Positions 10,810 to 19,307 of a DNA stretch of 37,677 nt are shown here, in pieces. Location: NCBI GenBank assembly GCA_035276085.1, contig DATELY010000272.1, positions 1-37,677 on the forward strand. The letters run 5' to 3'. This DNA is from DATELY01 sp035276085 (GTDB lineage Bacteria; Pseudomonadota; Gammaproteobacteria; Steroidobacterales; Steroidobacteraceae). Position 1 is the stretch's first letter, and each line of letters starts with the position of its first letter. The notes beneath the pieces were generated by a model, which worked only from the letters and a program-made list of their open reading frames with translations, did not search any database and was not told the origin of the DNA. A program made the position numbers and the translations under genes.

Positions 10810-12008
10810 ACGGTGAATGCGTTCTCGTGGTGAACGCAGGCTCCTCGAGCCTGAAGTTCACCGTGTACAGGAATCTCACGGCGGACGCCGGCGATGTCGC
10901 GGCTGCCGGTCAGATCGAAGGCATCGGCACCGCGCCACGACTCGCGGTTCGCGGTGGCGCAGGGGAGAAGCTCGCAGACGAGCGCCTCGACACTGCGGTG
11001 AAGGATGCGCGCGGTGCGTTGGACGCGTTGGCACGGTGGCTGCGCTCACGCTTCGCTGGCACCCGTGTGCTCGGTGTCGGTCATCGCGTCGTGCACGGCG
11101 GTGCGCACTACCTCAAACCCACCGTCGTCACGTCGCAGGTGATGCAGGACCTGCGTGCGCTGGCACCGCTGGCACCGCTGCATCAACCCCACAATCTCGC
11201 GGCGATCGAAGCGGTGACGGAACGCATGCCGGACGTGCCGCAGGTGGCATGTTTCGACACGAGCTTCCATCGCGGCCAGCCCGCGGTCGCGGAGCTCGTG
11301 CCGCTACCCGCGGAGATCCGCACAGGCGGCGTGCAACGCTACGGCTTCCACGGCCTGTCTTACGAATACATCGCCTCCGTGCTGCCGCGTCTCGCGCCGT
11401 CCATCGCCGCTGGACGCGTCATCGTCGCGCACCTCGGCAGCGGCGCCAGCCTGTGTGCGCTCAAGAACGGACTGAGCATCGATTCCACGCTGGGCTTCAC
11501 CGCACTCGACGGCCTCTGCATGGGAACGCGCCCTGGAGCGCTCGATCCCGGCGTCATCCTGCACCTGTTCCAGGGACTCGGGATGACGTCGAAGGAGGTC
11601 GAGACGCTGCTCTACAAGCGCTCCGGGCTGCTCGGCATCTCCGGCATCAGCAACGACATGCGCGACCTGCTCGCGAGCGACCAACCCGCGGCGCGGCTCG
11701 CGATCGACTACTTCGTTTATCGCGCCGCGAAGGAGATCGGCGCGCTGACCGCCGCGCTCGGCGGGCTGGATGCGCTCGTGTTCACGGCGGGCATCGGGGA
11801 GAAATCGGCGCCCATCCGCCAACGAATCTGCGCAGCATCGGCGTGGCTCGGCATCGAGCTGGATGAAGCGGGCAACAACGCAGGCGGTCCCTGCATCACG
11901 CGACGCGGCAGCCGCGTGTCGGCATGGACCATTCCCACCAACGAAGAGCTCATGATCGCCCGGCATACCGGAACGCTCCTGCGACTGTTCCGATCCGGGT
12001 GCTCGTGA
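10806..12008 (+). CDS. ackA: Acetate kinase
   Basis: Converts acetyl phosphate and ADP to acetate and ATP, the energy-yielding step of this operon. The 400-residue length is normal. Family motifs are VNAGSSSLKF at the N-terminus (ASKHA-fold phosphate loop), GHRVVHGG, CFDTSFHR, RYGFHGLSYEY, AHLGSGASLCAL and FTAGIGEKSAPIRQ. The ATG at 10806 shares bases with the pta stop (ATGA), which fixes the start; the longer frame upstream is a shadow of pta. It is followed 22 bases later by pflB. Propionate or butyrate kinase activity is possible for relatives, but pairing with pyruvate formate-lyase makes acetate the likely product. Confidence 0.96.
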   Translation: MNGECVLVVNAGSSSLKFTVYRNLTADAGDVAAAGQIEGIGTAPRLAVRGGAGEKLADERLDTAVKDARGALDALARWLRSRFAGTRVLGVGHRVVHGGAHYLKPTVVTSQVMQDLRALAPLAPLHQPHNLAAIEAVTERMPDVPQVACFDTSFHRGQPAVAELVPLPAEIRTGGVQRYGFHGLSYEYIASVLPRLAPSIAAGRVIVAHLGSGASLCALKNGLSIDSTLGFTALDGLCMGTRPGALDPGVILHLFQGLGMTSKEVETLLYKRSGLLGISGISNDMRDLLASDQPAARLAIDYFVYRAAKEIGALTAALGGLDALVFTAGIGEKSAPIRQRICAASAWLGIELDEAGNNAGGPCITRRGSRVSAWTIPTNEELMIARHTGTLLRLFRSGCS

Positions 12009-12030
12009 AACATGCATCCGGGAGCACACG

Positions 12031-14298
12031 ATGGCAGCCATACCTCAGACGCATGCGAAACACGATGCGCCGCCCGCCTGGCAGGAATTCCGCGGCGGTC
12101 TGTGGCAGAAAGAGATCGACGTTCGCGACTTCATCCAGCAGAACTACACGCCGTACCACGGCGATGAGAAGTTCCTGGCTGCCGCAACGAAACGTACGCA
12201 GTCGATCTGGAAGAAGCTCGAAGACATGTTCGTCGAGGAACGCCGCAAGGGCGTGCACGACGTGTCGCAGATCCCGAGCTCGATCACGGCGCACGCGCCG
12301 GGTTACATCGACAAGGACAACGAGCTGATCGTGGGCCTGCAGACCGACGCACCGCTCAAGCGCGCAATCATGCCGAACGGCGGACTGCGCATGGTCGTCA
12401 GCGCTCTGAAAGCCTATGGCTATGAGCCGAACGCGCAGGTTGTCGAGGCGTTTTCCAAGTACCGCAAGACACACAACGAGGGCGTATTCGATGCCTACAC
12501 GGCAGACGTGCGCCGTTGCCGCAGCTCGCACATTCTCACCGGCCTGCCGGATGCATACGGCCGCGGACGCATCATCGGCGACTATCGACGCGTTGCACTC
12601 TACGGCGTCAAACGCCTCCTCGAACGCAAGCAGCAGGAGCGTGCGGCGCTCGATGCGACGATGTCCACCGACGAGATCATCCGCGATCGCGAGGAGCTCT
12701 CCGAGCAGGCCCGCGCGCTGAAAGAGCTCGTGCAGATGGCCCGGAGCTACGGCTTCGACATCTCGGGCCCGGCCAGCACCGCCAAGGAAGCGGTGCAGTG
12801 GTTGTACTTCGGCTATCTCGCGGGCGTGAAGGAACAGAACGGCGCGGCAATGTCCCTGGGTCGCGTCTCGACGTTCCTCGACATCTATTTCGAGCGCGAT
12901 CTCGCGCACGGCCTGCTGACCGAGCAACAGGCACAGGAGCTCATCGACGACCTCGTCATCAAGCTGCGCATCGTGCGCTTCCTGCGCACGCCCGAATACG
13001 ACGAGCTGTTCGCCGGCGATCCCACGTGGGTGACCGAATCGATCGGCGGCATGGGCGATGACGGCCGCACGCTCGTGACAAAGACCAGCTTCCGGCTGCT
13101 GCAGACGCTTTACAACTTAGGCCCCGCGCCGGAACCCAATCTCACCATCTGGTACTCCCCGCGCATGCCGGAAGGCTTCCGCCGCTTTGCCGCGCAAGTG
13201 GCCATCGACACCAGCTCGCTGCAGTTCGAGAGCGACGAGATCATGCGCAGCGCGTGGGGTGACGACGGTGCGATCGCTTGCTGCGTCTCTCCCATGCTGA
13301 TCGGCAAGCAAATGCAGTTCTTCGGTGCGCGCGCCAACCTGGCCAAATGTCTGCTGTATTCGATCAACGGCGGACGCGATGAAGTCAGCGGCGATCAGGT
13401 GGCGCCCGCAGCGGAGCCGGTCGAAGGCGACGTGCTCGACTTCGACGATGTGCTGGAGCGCTTCGAGTCGATGATGGACTGGCTCGCGGGTGTGTACGTC
13501 AACGCGATGAACGTCATCCACTACATGCACGACAAGTACGCCTACGAGCGCATCGAGATGGCGCTGCACGACTACGCCCCGCTGCGCACGATGGCTTTCG
13601 GCATCGCCGGCCTGTCCGTGGTGGCGGACAGCCTCTCCGCCATTCGCCATGCAACGGTACGGGTCGTGCGTGACGACACCGGATTGATCACCGATTACGC
13701 GACCGACGGCGAATTTCCGCAGTTCGGCAACAACGACAACCGGGTCGACCAGCTCGCCGTGTGGGCAGTGAGCACGTTCATGAAGAAGCTGCGCAAATAT
13801 CCGACGTATCGTCACGCGCTGCACACGCAATCGATCCTCACCATCACCTCCAACGTGGTGTACGGCAAGGCGACGGGGAACACACCCGACGGACGGCGGC
13901 AGGGAGAGCCTTTCGCACCGGGAGCGAACCCGATGCACGGGCGCGACAGCCATGGCATTCACGCCTCGGCTGCGTCGGTCGCGAAGATTCCCTATCGCGA
14001 TGCGCAGGACGGCATCTCGCTCACGACCTCGCTCGTGCCGATAGGCCTCGGCCGCATCGCGAAGGATCGCGTCACGAACCTGACCGCGATGCTCGATGCA
14101 TTCTTCGGTTCCACCGGCTATCACATGAACATCAACGTGCTCAATCGCGAGACGCTGCTGGATGCAATGGATCATCCGGAAAAATATCCGAGTCTCACGA
14201 TTCGCGTCTCCGGTTATGCGGTGAACTTCGTGCGCCTGACGCGCGAGCAACAGATGGACGTCATCAGCCGTACCTTCCATGGGAGCGAGCCCGAATGA
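12031..14298 (+). CDS. pflB: Pyruvate formate-lyase (formate C-acetyltransferase)
   Basis: An oxygen-sensitive glycyl-radical enzyme splitting pyruvate with CoA to acetyl-CoA and formate. The 755-residue product is full length. The active-site cysteine pair lies in AIACCVSPM (C417-C418), and the radical glycine in RVSGYAVNF (G728, codon at 14212), with 27 residues after it as in the family. The motifs MPNGGLRMV, QNGAAMSLGR and ATGNTPDGRR agree with true PFL rather than a diol-dehydratase-type paralogue. A GGGAGCACACG ribosome-binding stretch precedes the ATG. It is coupled to its activase by an ATGA overlap. With all catalytic residues intact, it implies an anaerobic or microaerobic phase in the organism's life. 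Confidence 0.97.
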   Translation: MAAIPQTHAKHDAPPAWQEFRGGLWQKEIDVRDFIQQNYTPYHGDEKFLAAATKRTQSIWKKLEDMFVEERRKGVHDVSQIPSSITAHAPGYIDKDNELIVGLQTDAPLKRAIMPNGGLRMVVSALKAYGYEPNAQVVEAFSKYRKTHNEGVFDAYTADVRRCRSSHILTGLPDAYGRGRIIGDYRRVALYGVKRLLERKQQERAALDATMSTDEIIRDREELSEQARALKELVQMARSYGFDISGPASTAKEAVQWLYFGYLAGVKEQNGAAMSLGRVSTFLDIYFERDLAHGLLTEQQAQELIDDLVIKLRIVRFLRTPEYDELFAGDPTWVTESIGGMGDDGRTLVTKTSFRLLQTLYNLGPAPEPNLTIWYSPRMPEGFRRFAAQVAIDTSSLQFESDEIMRSAWGDDGAIACCVSPMLIGKQMQFFGARANLAKCLLYSINGGRDEVSGDQVAPAAEPVEGDVLDFDDVLERFESMMDWLAGVYVNAMNVIHYMHDKYAYERIEMALHDYAPLRTMAFGIAGLSVVADSLSAIRHATVRVVRDDTGLITDYATDGEFPQFGNNDNRVDQLAVWAVSTFMKKLRKYPTYRHALHTQSILTITSNVVYGKATGNTPDGRRQGEPFAPGANPMHGRDSHGIHASAASVAKIPYRDAQDGISLTTSLVPIGLGRIAKDRVTNLTAMLDAFFGSTGYHMNINVLNRETLLDAMDHPEKYPSLTIRVSGYAVNFVRLTREQQMDVISRTFHGSEPE

Positions 14299-15140
14299 AC
14301 GCCCAATCCGGCGCGCAAGCAACGTCCCTGGAGGCCAGAAGCCCCTTCGACATGCGCGTGAATCTCGGCAATGACGTGCCTGAAACCGACCTCCGTACAG
14401 CGGTGGCTCAGGGCGACATGGGGTTCCTGCATTCATTCACGACCGGCTCTGCCGTGGATGGCCCCGGCATCCGCGTGGTGGCGTGGACCACCGGCTGCGT
14501 GTGGCGTTGCCAGTATTGCCACAACCCCGACACCTGGAACATTCGCAACGGTATTCCTGTCTCTGTCACGCGGGCGCTGGAGGAGCTGCGCAAGTACAGT
14601 CAGGGACTCAAAGTCATGTCCGGCGGCGTCACGTTCAGCGGCGGCGAGCCGCTCATGCAGGATCGCTTCATCGTGAAGCTGCTGGCCGGAGCGAAGGCGA
14701 TGGGCATTCACACGACGATCGAGAGCAACGGCTATCTGGGTGCGCGCCTGAGCGATGATGAGCTGGCTACGATCGACCTCGTCATGCTCGGCATCAAGTC
14801 CTGGAATCCTGAGCGCCACAAGCAGCTGACGGGGCGCGAGATCGAACCGACACTGGCGTTTGCGCGCCGCCTCGCGCAGCGGCAGCGGCCGATGTGGGTG
14901 CGCTTCGTGCTCGTACCGGGGCTCACCGACAATGTCGAGGACATCGAGGGCATCGCGCGTTTTGCAGCCGGTCTGGGCAATGTGGAGCGCGTGGACGTGC
15001 TGCCGTTCCACCAGATGGGACGTTACAAGTGGGAACGTCTGAATCTGGATTACACGCTCGCACACGTGCAACCGCCGTCGTCTGCTGAAGTGGACAGGGC
15101 CGTCGCGATCTTCAGGCGCGCGGGACTGGTGGCCCACTGA
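14295..15140 (+). CDS. pflA: Pyruvate formate-lyase activating enzyme (radical SAM)
   Basis: Abstracts hydrogen from the PFL glycine by reductive cleavage of S-adenosylmethionine. The 281-residue protein has the radical-SAM cluster motif CVWRCQYC (C68, C72, C75) and the SAM-binding GGEP in TFSGGEPLMQD. The sequence SFTTGSAVDGPGIRVVAWTTGC is characteristic of PFL activases. There is no ferredoxin-like insert, separating it from the larger activases of other glycyl-radical enzymes. The N-terminus is about 35 residues longer than the E. coli enzyme. The start ATG overlaps the pflB stop, so I keep it; an internal ATG (MRVNLG) would give a shorter product. It is the last gene of the operon. Confidence 0.95.
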   Translation: MNAQSGAQATSLEARSPFDMRVNLGNDVPETDLRTAVAQGDMGFLHSFTTGSAVDGPGIRVVAWTTGCVWRCQYCHNPDTWNIRNGIPVSVTRALEELRKYSQGLKVMSGGVTFSGGEPLMQDRFIVKLLAGAKAMGIHTTIESNGYLGARLSDDELATIDLVMLGIKSWNPERHKQLTGREIEPTLAFARRLAQRQRPMWVRFVLVPGLTDNVEDIEGIARFAAGLGNVERVDVLPFHQMGRYKWERLNLDYTLAHVQPPSSAEVDRAVAIFRRAGLVAH

Positions 15141-15144
15141 ACGC

Positions 15145-15171
15145 ACGGCCTGCGTAGTGGAAGAAGGCCGT
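15145..15171 (+). terminator. Candidate terminator hairpin after pflA
   Basis: A perfect stem ACGGCCT (15145-15151) / AGGCCGT (15165-15171) encloses a 13-base loop, five bases past the pflA stop. No T-run follows, and the loop is long, so the evidence is only position and symmetry. The remaining gap to the convergent IclR gene shows nothing else. Confidence 0.35.
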
Positions 15172-15218
15172 TGACGCTGCGTGCATCGGCAGTGCCGCGC
15201 CATTCCGATTGTCCGGTG

Positions 15219-16085
15219 TCACGTCGCCGTCCGGTCCCAGTCCGACCCCGGCAGGCGCACTTCGCCTGAGATCGGATCGACCTCCACCACGCGGTGGATC
15301 GCGTTGTCGGCGTTGCTTACCTTGCCGTCGAGCAATGCCGGCAACTTCGCCATCTCCCCATCGACGATGTCGAGCAGACTCGGCATGTTCCGGCGCATTC
15401 GGTCCAGCGCGGCACCGATACCCAGCGCGACATAGCGCCCGAACGGCAACACAGGCAGGAGCGTCACGAGGAGTGCGCTGTTCGGATAAGGCCAGCCCAC
15501 GGCGAGCAGATATTTGCTCTGGCGCGCTGCTTCGACGCGGGCAACGAAGTTCGTCCAGCTGAAATCGGCTGCGCGGAACAACTTCTTGACCCTGGAGCGG
15601 TGGTAGATGCGTTCCAGCCGCTGAGTCTTGTAATCGCGAAACAGGCACCAGCCGAACGGACACGTCGCGGCGACCACTCCCCGCGGGAAATGCAGGTTGA
15701 CGTGTGCGGGATACTCACCCTCGTTGTTATGGCCCACCTTGAAATCGATGTAATCGAGGTACAGGTCATTCAGCGACGTGACCGCGATCGTCTCGCGCGT
15801 TCTCTCGTTCAGCCTGCGGGCGAGGCTCAGCACGCCGTCATCGAGGATGCGTTCGGGCACCCAGTCGCCCAGCGCCGCGAGCCGCAGCGTCGGCAGATAG
15901 GTGCGCGTCTCGACGTCGTAGCTGAGGTAGTCGAGATCGGCGAGGCTCTTGAGGAGTGCCGCCGCGCTCGACGATGGGATGTCCAGGTGCGTCGCGATCA
16001 TCTTCAGCGACAGCGGGCCGCGCACGCGTTCGAAATATTCCAATATGCGCAGCGCCCGGATCGCGGATACGGCCGGAACGCCCAT
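15219..16085 (-). CDS. IclR-family transcriptional regulator
   Basis: A 288-residue DNA-binding regulator. Residues about 5-65 form the winged helix (AIRALRILEYFERVRGPLSL, then HLDIPSSSAAALLKSLADLDYL); the rest is a C-terminal ligand-sensing domain (ETIAVTSLNDLYLDYIDFK). IclR proteins commonly control aromatic or small-acid catabolism and often bind near their own cluster. The gene is the last of the - strand run after the Rieske oxygenase genes, 132 bases downstream of the small gene, so it is the likely regulator of the Rieske cluster; control of the convergent pfl operon is less likely. I chose the ATG at 16085; a TTG at 16133 would add 16 residues. Neither has a clear Shine-Dalgarno. Confidence 0.9.
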   Translation of the reverse strand: MGVPAVSAIRALRILEYFERVRGPLSLKMIATHLDIPSSSAAALLKSLADLDYLSYDVETRTYLPTLRLAALGDWVPERILDDGVLSLARRLNERTRETIAVTSLNDLYLDYIDFKVGHNNEGEYPAHVNLHFPRGVVAATCPFGWCLFRDYKTQRLERIYHRSRVKKLFRAADFSWTNFVARVEAARQSKYLLAVGWPYPNSALLVTLLPVLPFGRYVALGIGAALDRMRRNMPSLLDIVDGEMAKLPALLDGKVSNADNAIHRVVEVDPISGEVRLPGSDWDRTAT

Positions 16086-16217
16086 GCTATCGGCCGCGTC
16101 CGCAGCACCCTGCCGATATCGTTTCGGATGCAACCACTGCCGCTGCGCCCCTGCCGTCCTCGCGACGCGGATGGGCGACGCGGCGATCGTTGCCCTGCGT
16201 GTCCGGCACGGCGATCC

Positions 16218-16568
16218 TTACTGCAGCAACTCGAGCGCGTGGCTCCTCTTGATGGGCTGCGCATTGACGAACAAATTGCTGCCCGGAATCTTCCGCACCG
16301 ACCCGTAGATCTCGAGCGCCACGGCAACGCCAAGATACGAGGACACCAGCCACCATAAATTCTTCACGTCGGCCGGCAGTGCCTCGATCGGGTACTGATC
16401 GATGAATTTGATCAACTCCGGCATTTGCGGCTGCAACGCTTCGTAGAAGGCGCGCAGCTCCTCGTCCGACTTGGCCAGGCGCAGCCTGGCGCGTGCCGGC
16501 TCGGTGTCGATGATCCATTCGCCCCAGCCCTGTTCCAGCGTTGCGTACCGTTCCGGCAGCTTGGACAT
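16218..16568 (-). CDS. Unrecognised 116-residue protein in Rieske oxygenase cluster
   Basis: A soluble, mostly helical-looking protein beginning MSKLPERYATLEQGWGEWI, with a good AGAGGAAG ribosome-binding site before the ATG at 16568, which fixes the start although the frame runs further up. It contains RLRLAKSDEELRAFYEAL, a segment KNLWWLVSSYLGVAVALEIYG that is hydrophobic but interrupted by charged residues on both sides, and ends RSHALELLQ. I do not recognise a family. It follows the first oxygenase gene by 67 bases on the same strand, so it is probably co-transcribed. It does not resemble the SnoaL-fold beta subunits of three-component dioxygenases, nor a ferredoxin (no cysteines). An accessory role for the oxygenase is a guess from position. 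Confidence 0.75.
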   Translation of the reverse strand: MSKLPERYATLEQGWGEWIIDTEPARARLRLAKSDEELRAFYEALQPQMPELIKFIDQYPIEALPADVKNLWWLVSSYLGVAVALEIYGSVRKIPGSNLFVNAQPIKRSHALELLQ

Positions 16569-16635
16569 CGCTATCTTCCTCTCGATTCGAACCGAGCCAA
16601 TATCATGCTTCGATGTACTGCTGGTACACAGCGTC

Positions 16636-17829
16636 CTAGGTGAAGAAGAGTCCGGCTTCGCTGACCCGTGGGGCCTCGTTCTCGTCGTAACTGACGCCGA
16701 TCGGATCCTCTCCACGCAACACCTTGTCGACCTCGCGCGCCCACACCCGCCGCATCAGGACGATACCGCGGTCGGTGGTCGCCAGATGCTCCCAGCTATG
16801 GCCCGACCCGGGAATATCCTGCATCGCTTCCGAGTCGCCGGGGTACTGCTGCCGCTCCTGCGGCGTGCATTCGTCCCAGGCCTTGCCGTTGTGGCTGATT
16901 TGCCGAATGTCCGTGATGCCCACCTCGTCTGCTTTGATGCGGGTGAGTTGTAGCATGCGCGTCTTATCGTCGTCGACGGGCACATGGATCATGATGTCGT
17001 TGAAGCCCGGCACGACGCTGCTGGTCGGGAAGATCATCTCGACCGTCATGACGTCGGTCTTGTGCGCGACGCCCCATCGGCTCTCGACGTAGCGGGTTCC
17101 CTTGACGAGGTTCTCGGCCACCTCGGGGCGGTTCGTCTCGACGTCGAAGGTGAATTGCGGCCCGCTATGCATGATGTGGAGCCATGCCACGTGGAACGGG
17201 TCCATGCCGTTCTCATAGCAATGCATCCAGTTGAAATCCATGATCCCGCTTTCTTTGTCACCCCAGCCCGGCCGCATCTTGATCTCGATCTTGTCGGTGC
17301 TTCCTTCCGGGATCTCCAGACCGGACCAGCGCGGCAGGATGGGCTTCTTCTCGGGCGGCCCCATATAAGCCCACACGAGTCCATAACGTTCCTGGACCGG
17401 ATACCAAGGCTGCCGCGCAACGCTGCGGCGGGCGCCGCCTTTCGGTTCAAATGGCTGCTCGAGGCACTGCCCCTGCACATCGAACTTCCAGCCGTGATAA
17501 CAGCAACGGATGCCGTCCTCCTCGACGCGCCCATAGAACAGGTTGGACCCGCGGTGGCAGCAGTTTTGGGCCACCAGACCGGGCCGTCCTGCGCCATCGC
17601 GGAACAGAATCAGATCCTCACAGAGGATGCGCACCTTGCGCGGAACGTTGGTCGCTTCCGACGACAGCGCAATAGGATGCCAATAGCGGCGCAACGTTTC
17701 GCCCATCGGCGTGCCGGGCCCGACGGCAGTTAGTTTGGTGTCGAACGTCGGGCGGACCACGCCGTAGGCGGTGCCGGTGTCGACCGATTCTTTCGTGACC
17801 ACTGGCTTCTTCTCAGTGATAGCGTTCAT
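16636..17829 (-). CDS. Rieske non-heme iron oxygenase, terminal oxygenase (phthalate 4,5-dioxygenase/LigX-like)
   Basis: A ring-hydroxylating or O-demethylating oxygenase acting in the cytosol with a separate reductase. In the 397-residue protein the Rieske [2Fe-2S] ligands are C90/H92 and C109/H112 (NCCHRGS ... RCCYHGW). The mononuclear iron site is read from ENGMDPFHVAWLH: D210 bridges the two centres and H213 and H218 bind iron. The region after residue 230 is the long C-terminal extension common in the phthalate-4,5-dioxygenase and 5,5'-dehydrodivanillate demethylase group. The start MNAITEKK at 17829 is supported by GGAGATGAGGA upstream; the longer frame is a shadow of the next gene. The substrate is unknown. 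It should draw electrons from the reductase at 19308-20276. Confidence 0.92.
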   Translation of the reverse strand: MNAITEKKPVVTKESVDTGTAYGVVRPTFDTKLTAVGPGTPMGETLRRYWHPIALSSEATNVPRKVRILCEDLILFRDGAGRPGLVAQNCCHRGSNLFYGRVEEDGIRCCYHGWKFDVQGQCLEQPFEPKGGARRSVARQPWYPVQERYGLVWAYMGPPEKKPILPRWSGLEIPEGSTDKIEIKMRPGWGDKESGIMDFNWMHCYENGMDPFHVAWLHIMHSGPQFTFDVETNRPEVAENLVKGTRYVESRWGVAHKTDVMTVEMIFPTSSVVPGFNDIMIHVPVDDDKTRMLQLTRIKADEVGITDIRQISHNGKAWDECTPQERQQYPGDSEAMQDIPGSGHSWEHLATTDRGIVLMRRVWAREVDKVLRGEDPIGVSYDENEAPRVSEAGLFFT

Positions 17830-17903
17830 CTGATCCTCATCTCCACTTGCTCGCGACCGCGTGGGCCTCGGCCCGGGACGACACGCAGCCATCCCAGGGG
17901 ACG

Positions 17904-19178
17904 TCAGGCTTCGATCATCTCGTTGTAGACCTTGAACTCGTGCCGGATCGGCAGCTCGCTGTCGTTGAGCACCATTTCCTTCGCCGCGCCCATCGCGAGG
18001 CCCGCCTGAACGCGGTCGCCCGCCCAGACATCGCCGAGGACGATGTTGACCTGGACGTCGATCGATGCCTTGAGAGCGAACAGGTCGCCGGCGGTTTGAA
18101 TCTTGGGGTAATAGAACATGTTCGTGAGGCGACTGCGGTTCACTTGCAGCGGCTCGTACGAAAACGTCTGAAAGAAGCCCGCATTCGTTGCGATCAGGAA
18201 ATTGGGGAAGATGAAGAAGTTGTCGCCGCCCCACCATTCGGCGTCATTGAAATTGACACCGGGAAAACGGACGTAACGGCCGGTGATCTCCGGCCGCGGA
18301 GCCCCATCCTTCAAGTCCTCTTCGGGCGGAGCCGCCACCTCGCCCGCCAGCCGCAGCGTCGGCGGCGCGTTCTCGATGCCGCCCTCGCGTTTCATCCCGA
18401 AGGCGAAGAAGCGATGCTTCTTCATCAGCTTCATGTTGATCGGGCGATTGCCGGGATTGACCAGCATCTGGGTGCCGCCGAACATCGGCGACAGGTGCAG
18501 CTTCTCCGCATGGTAGCTTTCCATGTTGGTCTGCTGGCCGGTCTTCCAGTTGACGCCGAGTTCGAGCTGAAAACCATAGCTGGCACCGACCAGCTTCTCG
18601 AACGGAAAGTCCTTCAGCATCTCGGGGATGTCCTCGAGATACTCCAGCAGCGACTGCTTGGGCTGCGGGTCGAGGTTGATGAACATGAACCCGCGCCACT
18701 CGTCGACCGCCACGTTGATGAGATTGCACTTCGACTTGTCGAGGTCGTAGAACGCTTCCTCATCCGGCACGTGACGCAGCTTGCCCGCGCGGTCGTAAGC
18801 CCATGCGTGGTAGTTGCACACGAACGAGCCCACCGAGCCGGCGCGTTCGTACACCAGCTTGTTCAGCCGGTGCTTGCATACGTTGTGGAACGCCGACAGC
18901 TTGCCCGTCGCATCGTCGCGCACGATCAGCACCGATGCGTTGCAGATCTCAATGTCCTTGACCAGAAAACCGTTCGGCTGGGGAATGTCTTCAATCCGGC
19001 CGGCATAAAGCCAGCACTTGCGGAAGATCTTGTCGCGCTCCAGGTCGAAATACTTCTGCTCGTGCAGGTACGCAACCGGAATCGGCCCGCGGGGGATCTC
19101 CGGATACTGATCGGCCCACAAGGGCCGCGCATTCCCCCGTTCGGTTCTCGCTTTCAAACCCGGGTCATTGTTCGCCAT
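17904..19178 (-). CDS. Second Rieske oxygenase, aromatic-ring-hydroxylating alpha-subunit type
   Basis: A 424-residue terminal oxygenase distinct from its neighbour. Rieske ligands are C101/H103 and C121/H124 (VCKHRLNK ... VCNYHAW); the usual 'HRG' after the first histidine is replaced by HRLN, a mild oddity. The catalytic domain shows GVNWKTGQQTNMESYHAEKLH in the iron-site region, with H223 and H228 as candidate ligands. No beta-subunit gene is present, so it probably works as an alpha-only oligomer. The ATG at 19178 follows GAGGAGCGGGAGCG; the longer frame is discarded. It is 74 bases upstream of the first oxygenase in the same operon. Two different terminal oxygenases in one unit suggest successive steps of one pathway, but no substrate can be named. 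Confidence 0.92.
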   Translation of the reverse strand: MANNDPGLKARTERGNARPLWADQYPEIPRGPIPVAYLHEQKYFDLERDKIFRKCWLYAGRIEDIPQPNGFLVKDIEICNASVLIVRDDATGKLSAFHNVCKHRLNKLVYERAGSVGSFVCNYHAWAYDRAGKLRHVPDEEAFYDLDKSKCNLINVAVDEWRGFMFINLDPQPKQSLLEYLEDIPEMLKDFPFEKLVGASYGFQLELGVNWKTGQQTNMESYHAEKLHLSPMFGGTQMLVNPGNRPINMKLMKKHRFFAFGMKREGGIENAPPTLRLAGEVAAPPEEDLKDGAPRPEITGRYVRFPGVNFNDAEWWGGDNFFIFPNFLIATNAGFFQTFSYEPLQVNRSRLTNMFYYPKIQTAGDLFALKASIDVQVNIVLGDVWAGDRVQAGLAMGAAKEMVLNDSELPIRHEFKVYNEMIEA

Positions 19179-19307
19179 GGATTCGCTCCCGCTCCTCGCG
19201 TGCAATCGGACTTGCCATCGCGATCCAGTGTAGGGAGATCGGCAAAACGCCGGAAGCGAGATCGGCGCGTTTGGCGCATTTCTCTCATATGGCAAAAGAC
19301 GCTGCGA

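Noticed and set aside
13117..14436. 439-codon open frame on the - strand
   Set aside because: Antisense to pflB, including its glycyl-radical region. The translation is of low-complexity antisense type.
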